Assembly: GCF_005221385.1 (NCBI RefSeq)
Contig: NZ_CP039903.1
Coordinates: forward strand, 2,046,001 to 2,110,000
Direction: 5' to 3'
DNA length: 64,000 bases
From: Agrobacterium tumefaciens
Lineage (GTDB): Bacteria; Pseudomonadota; Alphaproteobacteria; Rhizobiales; Rhizobiaceae
Under the pieces are notes generated by a model that worked only from the letters and a program-made list of their open reading frames with translations, was not told the origin of the DNA and searched no databases. Within the stretch, counting starts at the first letter, position 1; each line of letters opens with the position of its first letter. Shown here in pieces: positions 34,085 through 43,146 of the stretch. Made by a program: the position numbers and the translations under genes.

Positions 34085-35242
34085 ATGATCGACCGGATCA
34101 CCGCATTGATTCAGGCAGCCTTCAGCGCCATCGGCAAGGCCGCCGGCATGGTCGTCGCCTGGCTTTTGTGGCCCTTCATGGCCGCCCATGGCTGGTATCG
34201 CGATCGCAACTGGATCATCAAGGGGCCGATCGCTCTGGTTCTCATCCTGCTTGCCGGCTTTTATGGATATTTCGTCTGGCAGACGCAGGTCTGGAGCAAT
34301 TTCGACCCGGATTACATTTCCCGCTACAAGCTAGCCGAACGCACCGTGCCGCCCGGACAGGAATTGCCGACCGCCACCCCGGCTGCGGCCGCCGGCGCCA
34401 CCGGCGCTGCCGCCAACACGTCCGCACCGGTGTGCCAGCGATCCGCCATCGTCGATGCCGCCGCCGATCTCACCGATTTCAACGTCAACCAGAACGCATG
34501 GATTTCCTCCATGCTGCTTTACCGTCTCGGCCTTTTCGGCATGGACTGGGACAGCACGCCGTTTCTGGACAACAAGGCGTCATTCCAGCGTGGCGTGAAC
34601 CAGGCCGTGCGACGCACCTCGGTGGAACTGGTGGATACGCTCGGCCGCGTGCGCGGAACCTCAGGTATCAACAACAATCTCCAGGAAGCGCGCGGTAACA
34701 TGCAGTTTAGCGAATATTCCTGGTATTTCGGCCTTGATCCCTTCGGCCCGAAGACGCCGACGCCCAGCTATTACCGCGCCGCGATCCGCAGCTTCCAGGC
34801 CTTTAATGGCGAACTGACCGCCTGCAAGGCCGTCTTCGATACCCGCGCCGACAACCTGATCCAGTTCATCGACCGCATCGCCGGCGATATCGGCTCCACC
34901 TCTGCAATTCTGCGCGAGCGTTCGGAGAATTATAATGGCGGCTGGTTCGACACCCGCGCCGATGACCGTTTCTGGTTCGCTTATGGCCAGCTCTACGGAT
35001 ATTACGGCGTGCTTTCCGCCGCCGGATCGGACTTCGCGCAGGTCATCCGCGAGCGCAACCTGACCAACCTGTGGAACGACACGCTGGCGCAGACCCGCGC
35101 GGCCCTTCGCATCCAGCCGGCGATCATTTCCAACGGTGAGGAAAGCGGCTGGATCATGCCCTCGCATCTCGCCACGATGGGATTTTACGTGCTGCGGGTG
35201 CGCTCCAACCTCGTCGAGCTCCGTTCCGTTCTCGACCGCTGA
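34085..35242 (+). CDS. DUF2333 family membrane-anchored protein
   Basis: A 385-residue protein of the DUF2333 family. One membrane helix near residues 40-60 (GPIALVLILLAGFYGYFVWQ) is followed by a large periplasmic domain containing two conserved Trp/Tyr-rich regions (NFDPDYISRYKL, WYFGLDPFGPKTPTPSYYRA). A short Ala/Pro/Thr linker separates the two. The function is unknown; the family is confined mostly to proteobacteria. The gene is single and ends at a terminator shared with the LuxR gene. Confidence 0.82.
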   Translation: MIDRITALIQAAFSAIGKAAGMVVAWLLWPFMAAHGWYRDRNWIIKGPIALVLILLAGFYGYFVWQTQVWSNFDPDYISRYKLAERTVPPGQELPTATPAAAAGATGAAANTSAPVCQRSAIVDAAADLTDFNVNQNAWISSMLLYRLGLFGMDWDSTPFLDNKASFQRGVNQAVRRTSVELVDTLGRVRGTSGINNNLQEARGNMQFSEYSWYFGLDPFGPKTPTPSYYRAAIRSFQAFNGELTACKAVFDTRADNLIQFIDRIAGDIGSTSAILRERSENYNGGWFDTRADDRFWFAYGQLYGYYGVLSAAGSDFAQVIRERNLTNLWNDTLAQTRAALRIQPAIISNGEESGWIMPSHLATMGFYVLRVRSNLVELRSVLDR

Positions 35243-35247
35243 CAAGG

Positions 35248-35271
35248 GAGCCGGCTCTTTGCGGCCGGCTC
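35248..35271. terminator. Hairpin between convergent genes
   Basis: GAGCCGGC (35248-35255) and GCCGGCTC (35264-35271) pair perfectly around an 8-base loop between the DUF2333 gene and the LuxR gene; it overlaps the LuxR stop codon. Confidence 0.65.
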
Positions 35272-35986
35272 AATCTATCAGGCGCTGACGTATGGTTTTT
35301 GCCACCAGCTGCGTACGGTTGACGCAGTCGAGCTTGCGCATGGCATTGTTCATATAGGTATTGACGGTGTGCTCCGAGATGGAGAGAAGCTCGGCAATCT
35401 CCACGGAGGTCTTGCCCTGCGCGGTCCAGCGCACCACGTCAAGCTCCCGTTTCGTGAGGGGCGACGGGCCTTTGGAGCCGATGCGGCAAAGACGATCATA
35501 GACCTCCAGAGCATGCAGCGCGATCATGCCCAGCTCATTCAGCGATGCCTGTGACAGGGTATCACGATCACCCGCAAAATTCATCAGATGCCGGTTTCCG
35601 CTCATGCCGCTCACTGGCACCATGAGACCGGAGGTGATGCCGATGCTGCCGAGCGAGGCCCCCGCTTCCGCCAGCGTTCCGCAGGCAATATCCGCGTCTT
35701 CCAGCGACCAGTATTGCGGCATCATCGATGAGGCGCCGCGCTTGATAACCGGACACTCGCCAAGCGCGCCATTCGCGGTCATCGCATTCACAACCCAGAC
35801 CGGCAGGGTGCTTTCCACAACTGTTGGCAAGGCATAGGCATTGCTGCCACCGGGTAATTTCATCAGCGTCACATGCGCATAGCCGAATGCGTGCATTACC
35901 TCTTGCAGCGCCATCAACCATTGCTGCCTGTCGGCGGCGGCGGACAGGTCACGGCAAAGTCTGGCCTGGCGCTCCGTCTTCGACAT
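35270..35986 (-). CDS. LuxR family regulator with autoinducer-binding-type domain (LuxR solo)
   Basis: A 238-residue protein. The C-terminal helix-turn-helix is typical (LTKRELDVVRWTAQGKTSVE, then ISEHTVNTYMNNAMRKLD). The N-terminal part has the fold pattern of the autoinducer-binding domain, but the conserved Asp-Pro of acyl-homoserine-lactone receptors reads Cys-Pro (ECPVIKRG), so the ligand pocket is altered. No luxI-type synthase is nearby. It is therefore best described as a LuxR solo that may sense another ligand, or none. Its target genes are unknown. Confidence 0.85.
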   Translation of the reverse strand: MSKTERQARLCRDLSAAADRQQWLMALQEVMHAFGYAHVTLMKLPGGSNAYALPTVVESTLPVWVVNAMTANGALGECPVIKRGASSMMPQYWSLEDADIACGTLAEAGASLGSIGITSGLMVPVSGMSGNRHLMNFAGDRDTLSQASLNELGMIALHALEVYDRLCRIGSKGPSPLTKRELDVVRWTAQGKTSVEIAELLSISEHTVNTYMNNAMRKLDCVNRTQLVAKTIRQRLID

Positions 35987-36086
35987 TCAGCCACCACCAC
36001 CCGATGGGCGCAAAATGTCCCAATGTGAGGAACAGACAGCAGAGGCGAAGACGGTTGCGACCTTCATGACGGGCGGACCACCTGGA

Positions 36087-36608
36087 TTAAAGCGCGGGGT
36101 TTTCGGACTTGTCCTTCGGCTTGGCCATCAGTTTTTCCAGAAAACCGAGCATAACCGCCGAGACGACAAAAGCCAGATGGATGATGGTGAACCACATCAG
36201 CTTGCTGTCCGAATACTGGTTGGCGTTGAGGAATATCTGCAGCAGATGGATCGACGAAATCGCCACGATCGACGACGCGACCTTGATCTTCAGACTGCCG
36301 GCGTCGAGCTTGCCCAGAAAAGAAACCTCGTCATCCGCATTGTCGAAGCGGCTGACGAAATTCTCGTAACCGGAAATCATCACCATGACGATCAGGCTGG
36401 CGACCAGCGCCGCATCGATCAACCCAAGCATGGCGAGGATCATATCCGACTCGTCGTAAATAAAGACGTTCTTTGCAACCTTCAGGAACTTGAGCGCGAA
36501 GGAAAACGCATAAACCGCCAGCGCCGCGACAAGCCCGAGATAAAAAACGACGAGCAGCCAGCGGCTGGAGAGGATGATCCGCTCGACGAGCAGTTCAAGA
36601 GACTTCAT
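36087..36608 (-). CDS. YqhA family (UPF0114/TIGR00645) membrane protein
   Basis: A 173-residue inner-membrane protein with four predicted helices. The family signature is seen in LIDAALVASLIVMVMISGYENFVSRFD near the middle, followed by the soluble loop DADDEVSFLGKLDAGSLKIKV. The N-terminus (LLVERIILSSRWLLVVFY) is also typical. The function is unknown. The gene is divergent from the heme-receptor gene, with about 350 bases between them. Confidence 0.88.
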   Translation of the reverse strand: MKSLELLVERIILSSRWLLVVFYLGLVAALAVYAFSFALKFLKVAKNVFIYDESDMILAMLGLIDAALVASLIVMVMISGYENFVSRFDNADDEVSFLGKLDAGSLKIKVASSIVAISSIHLLQIFLNANQYSDSKLMWFTIIHLAFVVSAVMLGFLEKLMAKPKDKSENPAL

Positions 36609-36795
36609 TTCCGTATCCGATTAATAATCTGTTTATTGTTGGAGCATGCTTTCTTTCGCCATGTAAACTGGCTGCGAATATCCTAGCAAGCGGCAATGTC
36701 GGGACTTTGGCGGCACCGTGGCGTTTTTGCCGCATTCAGCACCTGGAAGACGCCACGGCGGCCCGTAACATTTCTGCAACATACCGTTATGCTTT

Positions 36796-36849
36796 AAAAC
36801 ATGATGCTAAAAGTCATATATAATATGTTGACAGTTATCATCATGTTTT
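36796..36849. promoter_or_regulatory. Inverted repeat upstream of the TonB receptor gene
   Basis: AAAACATGATG (36796-36806) and CATCATGTTTT (36839-36849) are perfect inverted repeats separated by 32 AT-rich bases that include TATAATATGTTGAC. The dyad lies about 115 bases before the receptor start and could bind a regulator. It does not match a classic Fur or Irr box. The flanking 36761-36782 and 36871-36891 also carry an imperfect direct repeat starting GCCCGTAACA. Confidence 0.45.
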
Positions 36850-36961
36850 CTAGTCCTCGCTTATCGGCTCGCCCGTAACAATTCAGAACATTTTAAGCCG
36901 CGCACAAGTGCGGCGCGTTTTCGCGCGCCGTGTCTATCCGTGCGCCTACCGGGGGTACTTA

Positions 36962-39202
36962 ATGTCCATCTCGCGCACCCATTCCGCGCTGCTTCTGTGC
37001 ACTGCCATGTCTCTTCTGCCGCTTGCCGGCCCCGCACGGGCACAGGATGCCGCGTCGCAGGCGGACGGCGCTACCACGCTTGAAAGGATCGTCGTCAAGG
37101 GCAAGCGCGTCAAAAGCGCCAATGCCGCCGCCGACACGCCACTGGCGAGCCAGACCACGGCGGAAGACATCCGCAAGAAGGACATCGGCAGCATCAAGGA
37201 CCTCGGCAACAGCACGGAACCGGGCGTCGATTATGTGGATTCCAAGCCCGGCCGGCCCGGCGGCTTGTTCATTCGCGGCCTCGGCGGCGCGCGTGTCGTA
37301 ACGCTGATTGACAATATTCCCGTCCCCTACTTCAATAATTTCGCCCGCCAGGGACAGGCAACCACCACCCTCAGCGATACGAGTTCGAGCTTCGATTTTT
37401 CCTCGCTCTCGACGGTTGACGTGGTGCGCGGCGCAGATTCCAGCCGTATCGGCTCCGGTGCTCTCGGCGGCGCGCTGGTGCTACGCACGCTCGAGCCGGA
37501 AGACCTGATCGGCGAAGGCAGGGATTGGGGCGGTGTCGCCAAGACCACCTATGACAGCGAAGACAAAAGCGTCGGCGGATCCCTCGCCGTCGCCAAGAAG
37601 ATCGAGAACACTTCGGTCCTGTTCCAGGGTTCCTACAAGCGCGGCAACGAGACGGACAACAAGGGCACAGCCGATATCTACGGCACGCGCCGCACCAAGC
37701 CCAATCCCGCCGACACCTATGAAAGCAACCTGATGTTCAAGATCCGTCAGGATCTTGAAGGCGGCCATCGCATCGGCCTGACAGCCGAGCGCTATTCGCT
37801 GAGAAACCGCAGCGACATGAAGACCCTGCAGGGCGTCAGCGTTTCGGGATCGACCTACCGCATTGGCGACTATAGGGGCTACGAGGATACCGAGCGTGAT
37901 CGCGTATCCCTCGATTACGAATACGAAGCGCCCTCGACCGACGGCTTCATCGACGCCGCCAATCTTTCGCTTTACTGGACGCGTCTTTCCAAGGAATCCG
38001 GCGCCGGAGACCGACTGACCAACAATTCGCTCTATATTCGCGAAGACAGCATGCGCAACAGCGCATTCGGCATCGTTGGCGGCCTTGAATCCGGTTTCGA
38101 ACTCGGCGGCGTGCAGCACACGGTCCGTTTCGGCGGCAACGCCATGACGACCGATTTCAGCCAGGAGCTTTTCGCCAACACGGCTGGTTCAACCTCTTCG
38201 TCGCAATCAGACATGCCTGACGTGAGCGGCAAGAGCCTCGGCCTCTATCTCGATGACGAAATCGCATTTGGCAACGGCTTCCGCCTTACCCCCGGATTGC
38301 GCTTCGATTCCTATGATTACGATCCGGATGGTTCGGTATCCAGCAACAGCGGCTACAATACCTTCGGCCTGCCGAGCGGCAACAGCGGCTCGCGCTTCTC
38401 GCCAAAACTGCTTGCCACCTATGACGTGACGCCGGAACTTCAGCTCTTCGCACAATGGTCCATGGCTTATCGTGCGCCGACGATCAATGAATTGTACCTG
38501 AACTTCTCCAACGTCAGCTCCGGTTACGCAGTGGTCGGCAATTCCGCCCTCAACCCCGAGACCAGCAACGGTTTTGAAATCGGCGCGAACTATGCCTCCG
38601 GTGACCTCACGGGAAGCCTGACGCTGTTCCACAACAAGTACAAGAACTTCATCGAGCAGTACACGACCTCGACGACCCTGTTCCCCGGCTTTGGCGGCAG
38701 GGGCAACGGATCGCTCTTCACCTATCGCAACCGCAACAATGTTGAAATCTCCGGTGTGGAAGCCAAGGTCCGCAAGGACCTCGCAAACGGCTTCTTCGCC
38801 CATGCCTCGCTTGCTTATGCCTATGGCAAGGACACAGACACCAACGAGTTCATCCGCACGGTGGCACCGTTCAAGTCCGTGCTCGGCATCGGCTACGCGC
38901 AGGAAACCTGGGGCACGGAATTCACCGGCATTTTCTCCTCCGGCATGCGTGACGACAAGGTCGCAACCACCTTTGACGCACCCGGTTACGGCATCTTCAA
39001 CCTGACCGGCTGGTGGGAGCCGGAACAGACCAAGGGCCTGCGCATCCAGGCCGGCATCTACAACCTGTTCGACAGGCAATACTGGAATGCGGTCGGCGTT
39101 CGTGACGTCAATCCCAACACCGTCAGCAGCGTCAACCAGCCGGTCGACTTCTATACGGAAGCCGGACGCAGCTTCAAAATCTCTCTGACCCAGAAATTCT
39201 AA
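36962..39202 (+). CDS. TonB-dependent heme/hemoglobin receptor
   Basis: A 746-residue outer-membrane receptor. The signal peptide runs to about residue 28 (GPARAQDAA), then the TonB-box region (TTLERIVVKGKRV), a plug domain (KPGRPGGLFIRGLGGARV) and a 22-strand barrel ending in aromatic Phe (KISLTQKF). A YRAP motif followed by NSALNPE corresponds to the FRAP/NPNL region of heme receptors. It would take up heme or a hemoprotein using TonB energy. The rest of the hmu uptake genes are not adjacent. GGGGG precedes the ATG at 36962. Confidence 0.88.
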   Translation: MSISRTHSALLLCTAMSLLPLAGPARAQDAASQADGATTLERIVVKGKRVKSANAAADTPLASQTTAEDIRKKDIGSIKDLGNSTEPGVDYVDSKPGRPGGLFIRGLGGARVVTLIDNIPVPYFNNFARQGQATTTLSDTSSSFDFSSLSTVDVVRGADSSRIGSGALGGALVLRTLEPEDLIGEGRDWGGVAKTTYDSEDKSVGGSLAVAKKIENTSVLFQGSYKRGNETDNKGTADIYGTRRTKPNPADTYESNLMFKIRQDLEGGHRIGLTAERYSLRNRSDMKTLQGVSVSGSTYRIGDYRGYEDTERDRVSLDYEYEAPSTDGFIDAANLSLYWTRLSKESGAGDRLTNNSLYIREDSMRNSAFGIVGGLESGFELGGVQHTVRFGGNAMTTDFSQELFANTAGSTSSSQSDMPDVSGKSLGLYLDDEIAFGNGFRLTPGLRFDSYDYDPDGSVSSNSGYNTFGLPSGNSGSRFSPKLLATYDVTPELQLFAQWSMAYRAPTINELYLNFSNVSSGYAVVGNSALNPETSNGFEIGANYASGDLTGSLTLFHNKYKNFIEQYTTSTTLFPGFGGRGNGSLFTYRNRNNVEISGVEAKVRKDLANGFFAHASLAYAYGKDTDTNEFIRTVAPFKSVLGIGYAQETWGTEFTGIFSSGMRDDKVATTFDAPGYGIFNLTGWWEPEQTKGLRIQAGIYNLFDRQYWNAVGVRDVNPNTVSSVNQPVDFYTEAGRSFKISLTQKF

Positions 39203-39230
39203 AACCGGGCCAGAACCATCACCTCCAGTC

Positions 39231-39258
39231 GGGGCGGCCTTCGGGTCGCCCCTTTTTT
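39231..39258 (+). terminator. Rho-independent terminator of the TonB receptor gene
   Basis: GGGGCG (39231-39236) and CGCCCC (39247-39252) with extra pairing inside, followed by six T residues (39253-39258). Confidence 0.8.
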
Positions 39259-39259
39259 G

Positions 39260-40165
39260 TCACCGGCAATAAAGGTAGTCGCCCTTTCGCTCCAGGACGT
39301 CGAGATGCAGGTGATCCTGATGGGTGGCATCGCTGCCGGGAGAAAGAACGGTGCGGAAGAACAGGCAGGCGGCGGCCGTAATCGTGCGCTGGAAGGCGCC
39401 TTCTGGCGTTCCGTCCTCGCCGCGCGTCTTCATCACCAACGGCTCGCCCTTGTCGAAGGAAATCGTGGAAATATCCACCGCATTGCCCTTGGCATGTTCG
39501 GAAATCTTGCCGTTTTCCGCACTGTTGCGGTTGCGGCAGATATAGGTCGAGGCATTGGCGATCGCCGTCACCTTCTTCTCCGGCAGGGCAAGGGCCGCCG
39601 CCGGCAACACCATCTCCTTGGTCCAGCGGGAAAGGGCAAGCGCGGTTTCGCAGCGCATGGTGCCTGAAGGTTCAAGCTTTATATCAGGCAGAACCACGGA
39701 AAGCTCAATTGGCGCTTCAACGCCGCAGCCCTGTTCTTCGTCACGGATCGGCTCAAGTTTTTTGAATTCCGCGCCGATTTCCTTCAGCGCACCAAGGCAG
39801 GCCTCAAGTGCTGCCGGGTCTTCCGGCTTTACCGGCTCCGGTGGTTTCTCCGGTTTTGCCGCTTCGTCAGCTGGTTTCTGTTGTTCCCCGCCATCCTTGC
39901 CCTCGCTTTTCCCCTTCGCGTCATCGGCACTCTTATCAGCAGGTGTCTTTTCACCATCCGGTTTCTGTTCTTCCGGAGCCTGCGGCTTCGGAACCGGTTT
40001 CGGCGCTTCCACCGGGTCTTGCGCCTTCCCGTCCGATGGTTTTTCCGAAGGGGTGGAGGATTGCCCCTCACCCGGCTTGGGCTGTGGCACAGGCACCTGG
40101 GGGGGCGGTTCCGAGGCGGAAATCAATGCAAGGCTGGCTACCAGAAGACACAGGCGATGAAGCAT
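39260..40165 (-). CDS. Extensin-like C-terminal domain protein (putative peptidoglycan peptidase)
   Basis: A 301-residue protein. A short hydrophobic N-terminus (MLHRLCLLVASLALISASEP) is followed by a Pro/Lys/Glu-rich linker of about 100 residues with repeated KP and PE motifs, then the extensin-like domain. That domain carries SEHAKGNAVDIS and HQDHLHLD, the His-Asp-His pattern of zinc M15-type D,D-peptidases. It therefore probably cuts peptidoglycan cross-links in the periplasm, with the linker spanning towards the wall. ATG 40165 is preferred to the frame start at 40267. The gene is divergent from trpL. Confidence 0.82.
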   Translation of the reverse strand: MLHRLCLLVASLALISASEPPPQVPVPQPKPGEGQSSTPSEKPSDGKAQDPVEAPKPVPKPQAPEEQKPDGEKTPADKSADDAKGKSEGKDGGEQQKPADEAAKPEKPPEPVKPEDPAALEACLGALKEIGAEFKKLEPIRDEEQGCGVEAPIELSVVLPDIKLEPSGTMRCETALALSRWTKEMVLPAAALALPEKKVTAIANASTYICRNRNSAENGKISEHAKGNAVDISTISFDKGEPLVMKTRGEDGTPEGAFQRTITAAACLFFRTVLSPGSDATHQDHLHLDVLERKGDYLYCR

Positions 40166-40245
40166 TATACGGGGTACTCCTGACCGTTTCGGCAGGAGAG
40201 CAACGCAGCAGCGCCCCCTAAGGTTCATTCCCTCACCGAAATCCG

Positions 40246-40274
40246 CTTGCCAAGGCGGATCGTGCACGCTAACA
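40246..40274 (+). promoter_or_regulatory. trp promoter
   Basis: CTTGCC (40246-40251) and CTAACA (40269-40274) are 17 bases apart, matching the rhizobial CTTGAC-N17-CTATAT consensus. The trpL ATG follows 8 bases later, so transcription would start at or next to the start codon. Confidence 0.7.
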
Positions 40275-40282
40275 ATTTTCCC

Positions 40283-40342
40283 ATGAATATCGTGTCTATG
40301 AACATTGCTAACTGGTGGTGGAGCAGCTTTACGCGGCCTTGA
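40283..40342 (+). CDS. trpL: trp operon leader peptide
   Basis: A 19-residue leader peptide, with three tandem Trp codons (TGGTGGTGG) near the middle and a stop codon before the attenuator. No Shine-Dalgarno sequence precedes the ATG, and the promoter spacing implies leaderless translation. An internal ATG at 40298 would give a 14-residue peptide, the same length as the known S. meliloti leader. When Trp is scarce, ribosomes stall at the Trp codons and the terminator downstream does not form. In S. meliloti both the released leader RNA and the peptide act in trans; the same is plausible here. Confidence 0.9.
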   Translation: MNIVSMNIANWWWSSFTRP

Positions 40343-40367
40343 CCAGTCATGTCTTCAGACAAAGTCC

Positions 40368-40397
40368 AAGCCGCCCGAATTTTCAGGCGGCTTTTTT
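40368..40397 (+). terminator. trp attenuator terminator
   Basis: AAGCCGCC (40368-40375) and GGCGGCTT (40386-40393) form the terminator stem, followed by a T-run. CGGCCTTGAC at the end of trpL can pair partly with GTCCAAGCCG at 40365-40374, giving the competing antiterminator. Confidence 0.85.
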
Positions 40398-40447
40398 GTT
40401 ATTTTGCCGCCTGTCATCGGGCCTGAACAACAGGAAGTACGAAAGAA

Positions 40448-42637
40448 ATGGTAACGATCATTCAGGATGACGGAGCGGAAACCTACGAGACGAAAGGCGA
40501 CATAAAAGTCAGCCGGAAGCGTCGACCCGCCGATTATGCGAGCGCCATCGATAATTACATCGAAAAGCTCGATTCTCACCGAGGCGCGGTTTTTTCGTCC
40601 AACTATGAATATCCCGGCCGCTACACCCGCTGGGATACGGCCATCATCGACCCACCGCTCGGCATTTCCTGTTTTGGCCGCAAGATGTGGATCGAGGCCT
40701 ATAATGGCCGTGGCGAAGTGCTGCTCGGCTTCATCACCGAAAAGCTGAAGGCGACGCCCGATCTCACGCTCGGCGCATCCTCCGCCCGCCGTCTCGATCT
40801 TACCGTCAACGAACCGGACCGCGTCTTCACCGAGGAAGAACGCTCGAAAATCCCGACGGTCTTCACGGCGCTCAGAGCCATCGTCGACCTTTTTTATTCG
40901 AACGCGGATTCGGCCATCGGCCTGTTCGGCGCCTTCGGCTACGATCTCGCCTTCCAGTTCGACGCGATCAAGCTGTCGCTTTCGCGCCCGGAAGATCAGC
41001 GCGACATGGTGCTCTACCTGCCGGATGAAATCCTCGTCGTTGACCACTATTCCGCCAAGGCCTGGATCGACCGTTACGATTTCGAAAAGGACGGCGTAAC
41101 GACGGACGGCAAGTCCTCCGACATCACGCCCGATCCCTTCAAGACCACCGATACGATCCCGCCCAAGGGCGATCACCGTCCCGGCGAATATTCCGAACTT
41201 GTCGTGAAGGCCAAGGAAAGCTTCCGCCGCGGCGACCTGTTCGAAGTCGTTCCCGGCCAGAAGTTCATGGAGCGTTGCGAAAGCAATCCATCGGCGATTT
41301 CCCGTCGCCTGAAGGCGATCAACCCCTCGCCCTATTCCTTCTTCATCAATCTCGGCCATCAGGAATATCTGGTCGGCGCTTCGCCGGAAATGTTCGTGCG
41401 CGTTTCCGGCCGCCGCATCGAGACCTGCCCGATTTCAGGCACCATCAAGCGCGGCGACGATCCGATTGCCGATAGCGAGCAGATCCTGAAACTGCTCAAC
41501 TCGAAGAAGGACGAATCCGAACTCACCATGTGTTCGGACGTAGACCGCAACGACAAGAGCCGCGTCTGCGAACCGGGTTCGGTGAAGGTCATCGGCCGTC
41601 GCCAGATCGAGATGTATTCGCGTCTCATCCACACCGTCGATCACATCGAGGGCCGCCTGCGCGACGATATGGACGCCTTTGACGGTTTCCTCAGCCACGC
41701 CTGGGCCGTCACCGTCACCGGTGCACCTAAACTGTGGGCCATGCGTTTCATCGAAGGTCATGAAAAGAGCCCGCGCGCCTGGTATGGCGGCGCAATCGGC
41801 ATGGTCGGCTTCAACGGCGACATGAATACGGGGCTCACGCTGCGCACCATCCGCATCAAGGACGGCATCGCCGAGGTGCGTGCGGGTGCGACGCTGCTCA
41901 ACGATTCCAACCCGCAGGAAGAAGAAGCCGAAACCGAACTGAAGGCGTCGGCCATGATCGCAGCCATTCGTGACGCAAAAGCCACCAACTCGGCGGCCAC
42001 CAAGCGCGATGCCGCCAAGGTGGGCACCGGCGTCAAGATCCTGCTCGTCGACCACGAAGACAGCTTCGTCCACACGCTGGCGAATTATTTCCGCCAGACG
42101 GGTGCCACTGTCTCCACCGTCAGATCGCCGGTCGCCGCAGACGTGTTCGACCGCTTCCAGCCCGATCTCGTTGTGCTGTCTCCCGGCCCCGGCAGCCCGA
42201 CGGATTTCGACTGCAAGGCGACGATCAAGGCCGCCCGCGCCCGTGATCTGCCGATTTTCGGTGTCTGCCTCGGCCTTCAGGCTCTGGCGGAAGCCTATGG
42301 CGGTGAGTTGCGCCAGCTTGCAGTGCCGATGCACGGCAAGCCTTCGCGCATCCGCGTGCTGGAACCCGGTCTCGTCTTCTCCGGTCTCGGCAAGGAAGTG
42401 ACCGTCGGTCGTTACCACTCGATCTTCGCCGACCCTGCCACCCTGCCGCGTGATTTCATCATCACCGCGGAAAGCGAGGACGGCACGATCATGGGCATCG
42501 AACACGCCAAGGAACCGGTAGCCGCCGTTCAGTTCCACCCGGAATCGATCATGACGCTCGGCCAGGACGCCGGCATGCGCATGATCGAGAACGTCGTGGT
42601 GCATCTGACCCGCAAGGCGAAGACGAAGGCGGCATGA
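40448..42637 (+). CDS. trpE: Anthranilate synthase, fused TrpE-TrpG
   Basis: A 729-residue fusion that makes anthranilate from chorismate and glutamine. The TrpE part covers about residues 1-515, with the chorismate-binding signatures [20 protein letters not shown] and [10 protein letters not shown]. The glutamine amidotransferase part starts near residue 530 ([19 protein letters not shown]), with the nucleophile Cys in [16 protein letters not shown] near residue 605 and the His-Glu pair in AVQFHPES. The single-chain TrpE(G) is typical of Rhizobiales. Expression is controlled by the trpL attenuator. It overlaps the next gene by four bases (ATGA). Confidence 0.96.
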   Translation: MVTIIQDDGAETYETKGDIKVSRKRRPADYASAIDNYIEKLDSHRGAVFSSNYEYPGRYTRWDTAIIDPPLGISCFGRKMWIEAYNGRGEVLLGFITEKLKATPDLTLGASSARRLDLTVNEPDRVFTEEERSKIPTVFTALRAIVDLFYSNADSAIGLFGAFGYDLAFQFDAIKLSLSRPEDQRDMVLYLPDEILVVDHYSAKAWIDRYDFEKDGVTTDGKSSDITPDPFKTTDTIPPKGDHRPGEYSELVVKAKESFRRGDLFEVVPGQKFMERCESNPSAISRRLKAINPSPYSFFINLGHQEYLVGASPEMFVRVSGRRIETCPISGTIKRGDDPIADSEQILKLLNSKKDESELTMCSDVDRNDKSRVCEPGSVKVIGRRQIEMYSRLIHTVDHIEGRLRDDMDAFDGFLSHAWAVTVTGAPKLWAMRFIEGHEKSPRAWYGGAIGMVGFNGDMNTGLTLRTIRIKDGIAEVRAGATLLNDSNPQEEEAETELKASAMIAAIRDAKATNSAATKRDAAKVGTGVKILLVDHEDSFVHTLANYFRQTGATVSTVRSPVAADVFDRFQPDLVVLSPGPGSPTDFDCKATIKAARARDLPIFGVCLGLQALAEAYGGELRQLAVPMHGKPSRIRVLEPGLVFSGLGKEVTVGRYHSIFADPATLPRDFIITAESEDGTIMGIEHAKEPVAAVQFHPESIMTLGQDAGMRMIENVVVHLTRKAKTKAA

Positions 42638-43146
42638 TGGCCGCAGCCGGCGCCATTGCCATAGAACCCATCCGGGCGGAGCACGTTGAAAGCTTTCACC
42701 GTGCTCTCGATACGGTTTCGCGTGAGCGGAAATATCTGAGCTTCCTGGAGGCGCCGCCGCTCGATTCGGTCCGCGCCTTCGTTCTCGACATGATTGAAAA
42801 CGACCATCCGCAATTCGTGGCGATTGCGGATGGCGAAGTGGCCGGCTGGTGCGATATTCGCCGCCAGAGCAGAGCAACCCGCGCCCATTGCGGCACGCTC
42901 GGCATGGGCATCCTGCCCGCCTATCGCGACAAGGGGCTGGGTGGACGGCTGATGCGGCAGACACTCGATGCCGCCCGTCAATGCGGGCTGCATCGTGTCG
43001 AGCTAAGCGTACATGCGGACAATGCCAGAGCAATTGCGCTTTATGAAAAGATCGGTTTTGTGCATGAAGGCCGGGGCCGTGACGCCGTTCTGATCGACGG
43101 GCGATACATCGACAGCCTGAACATGGCGATCATTTTCGGCACCTAA
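42634..43146 (+). CDS. GNAT family N-acetyltransferase
   Basis: A 170-residue acetyltransferase translationally coupled to trpE(G) by an ATGA overlap. The acetyl-CoA motif is [21 protein letters not shown], preceded by CGTLGMGI and followed by [17 protein letters not shown], the full GNAT core. The substrate is unknown. Its 3' end overlaps the end of the convergent HD-GYP gene by four bases. Co-expression with trpE(G) under attenuation is an interesting but untested idea. Confidence 0.88.
   Translation: MMAAAGAIAIEPIRAEHVESFHRALDTVSRERKYLSFLEAPPLDSVRAFVLDMIENDHPQFVAIADGEVAGWCDIRRQSRATRAHCGTLGMGILPAYRDKGLGGRLMRQTLDAARQCGLHRVELSVHADNARAIALYEKIGFVHEGRGRDAVLIDGRYIDSLNMAIIFGT

Noticed and set aside
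41435..43033. 532-codon frame on the minus strand over trpE(G)
   Set aside because: Antisense to trpE(G) and an acetyltransferase; no recognisable domain.
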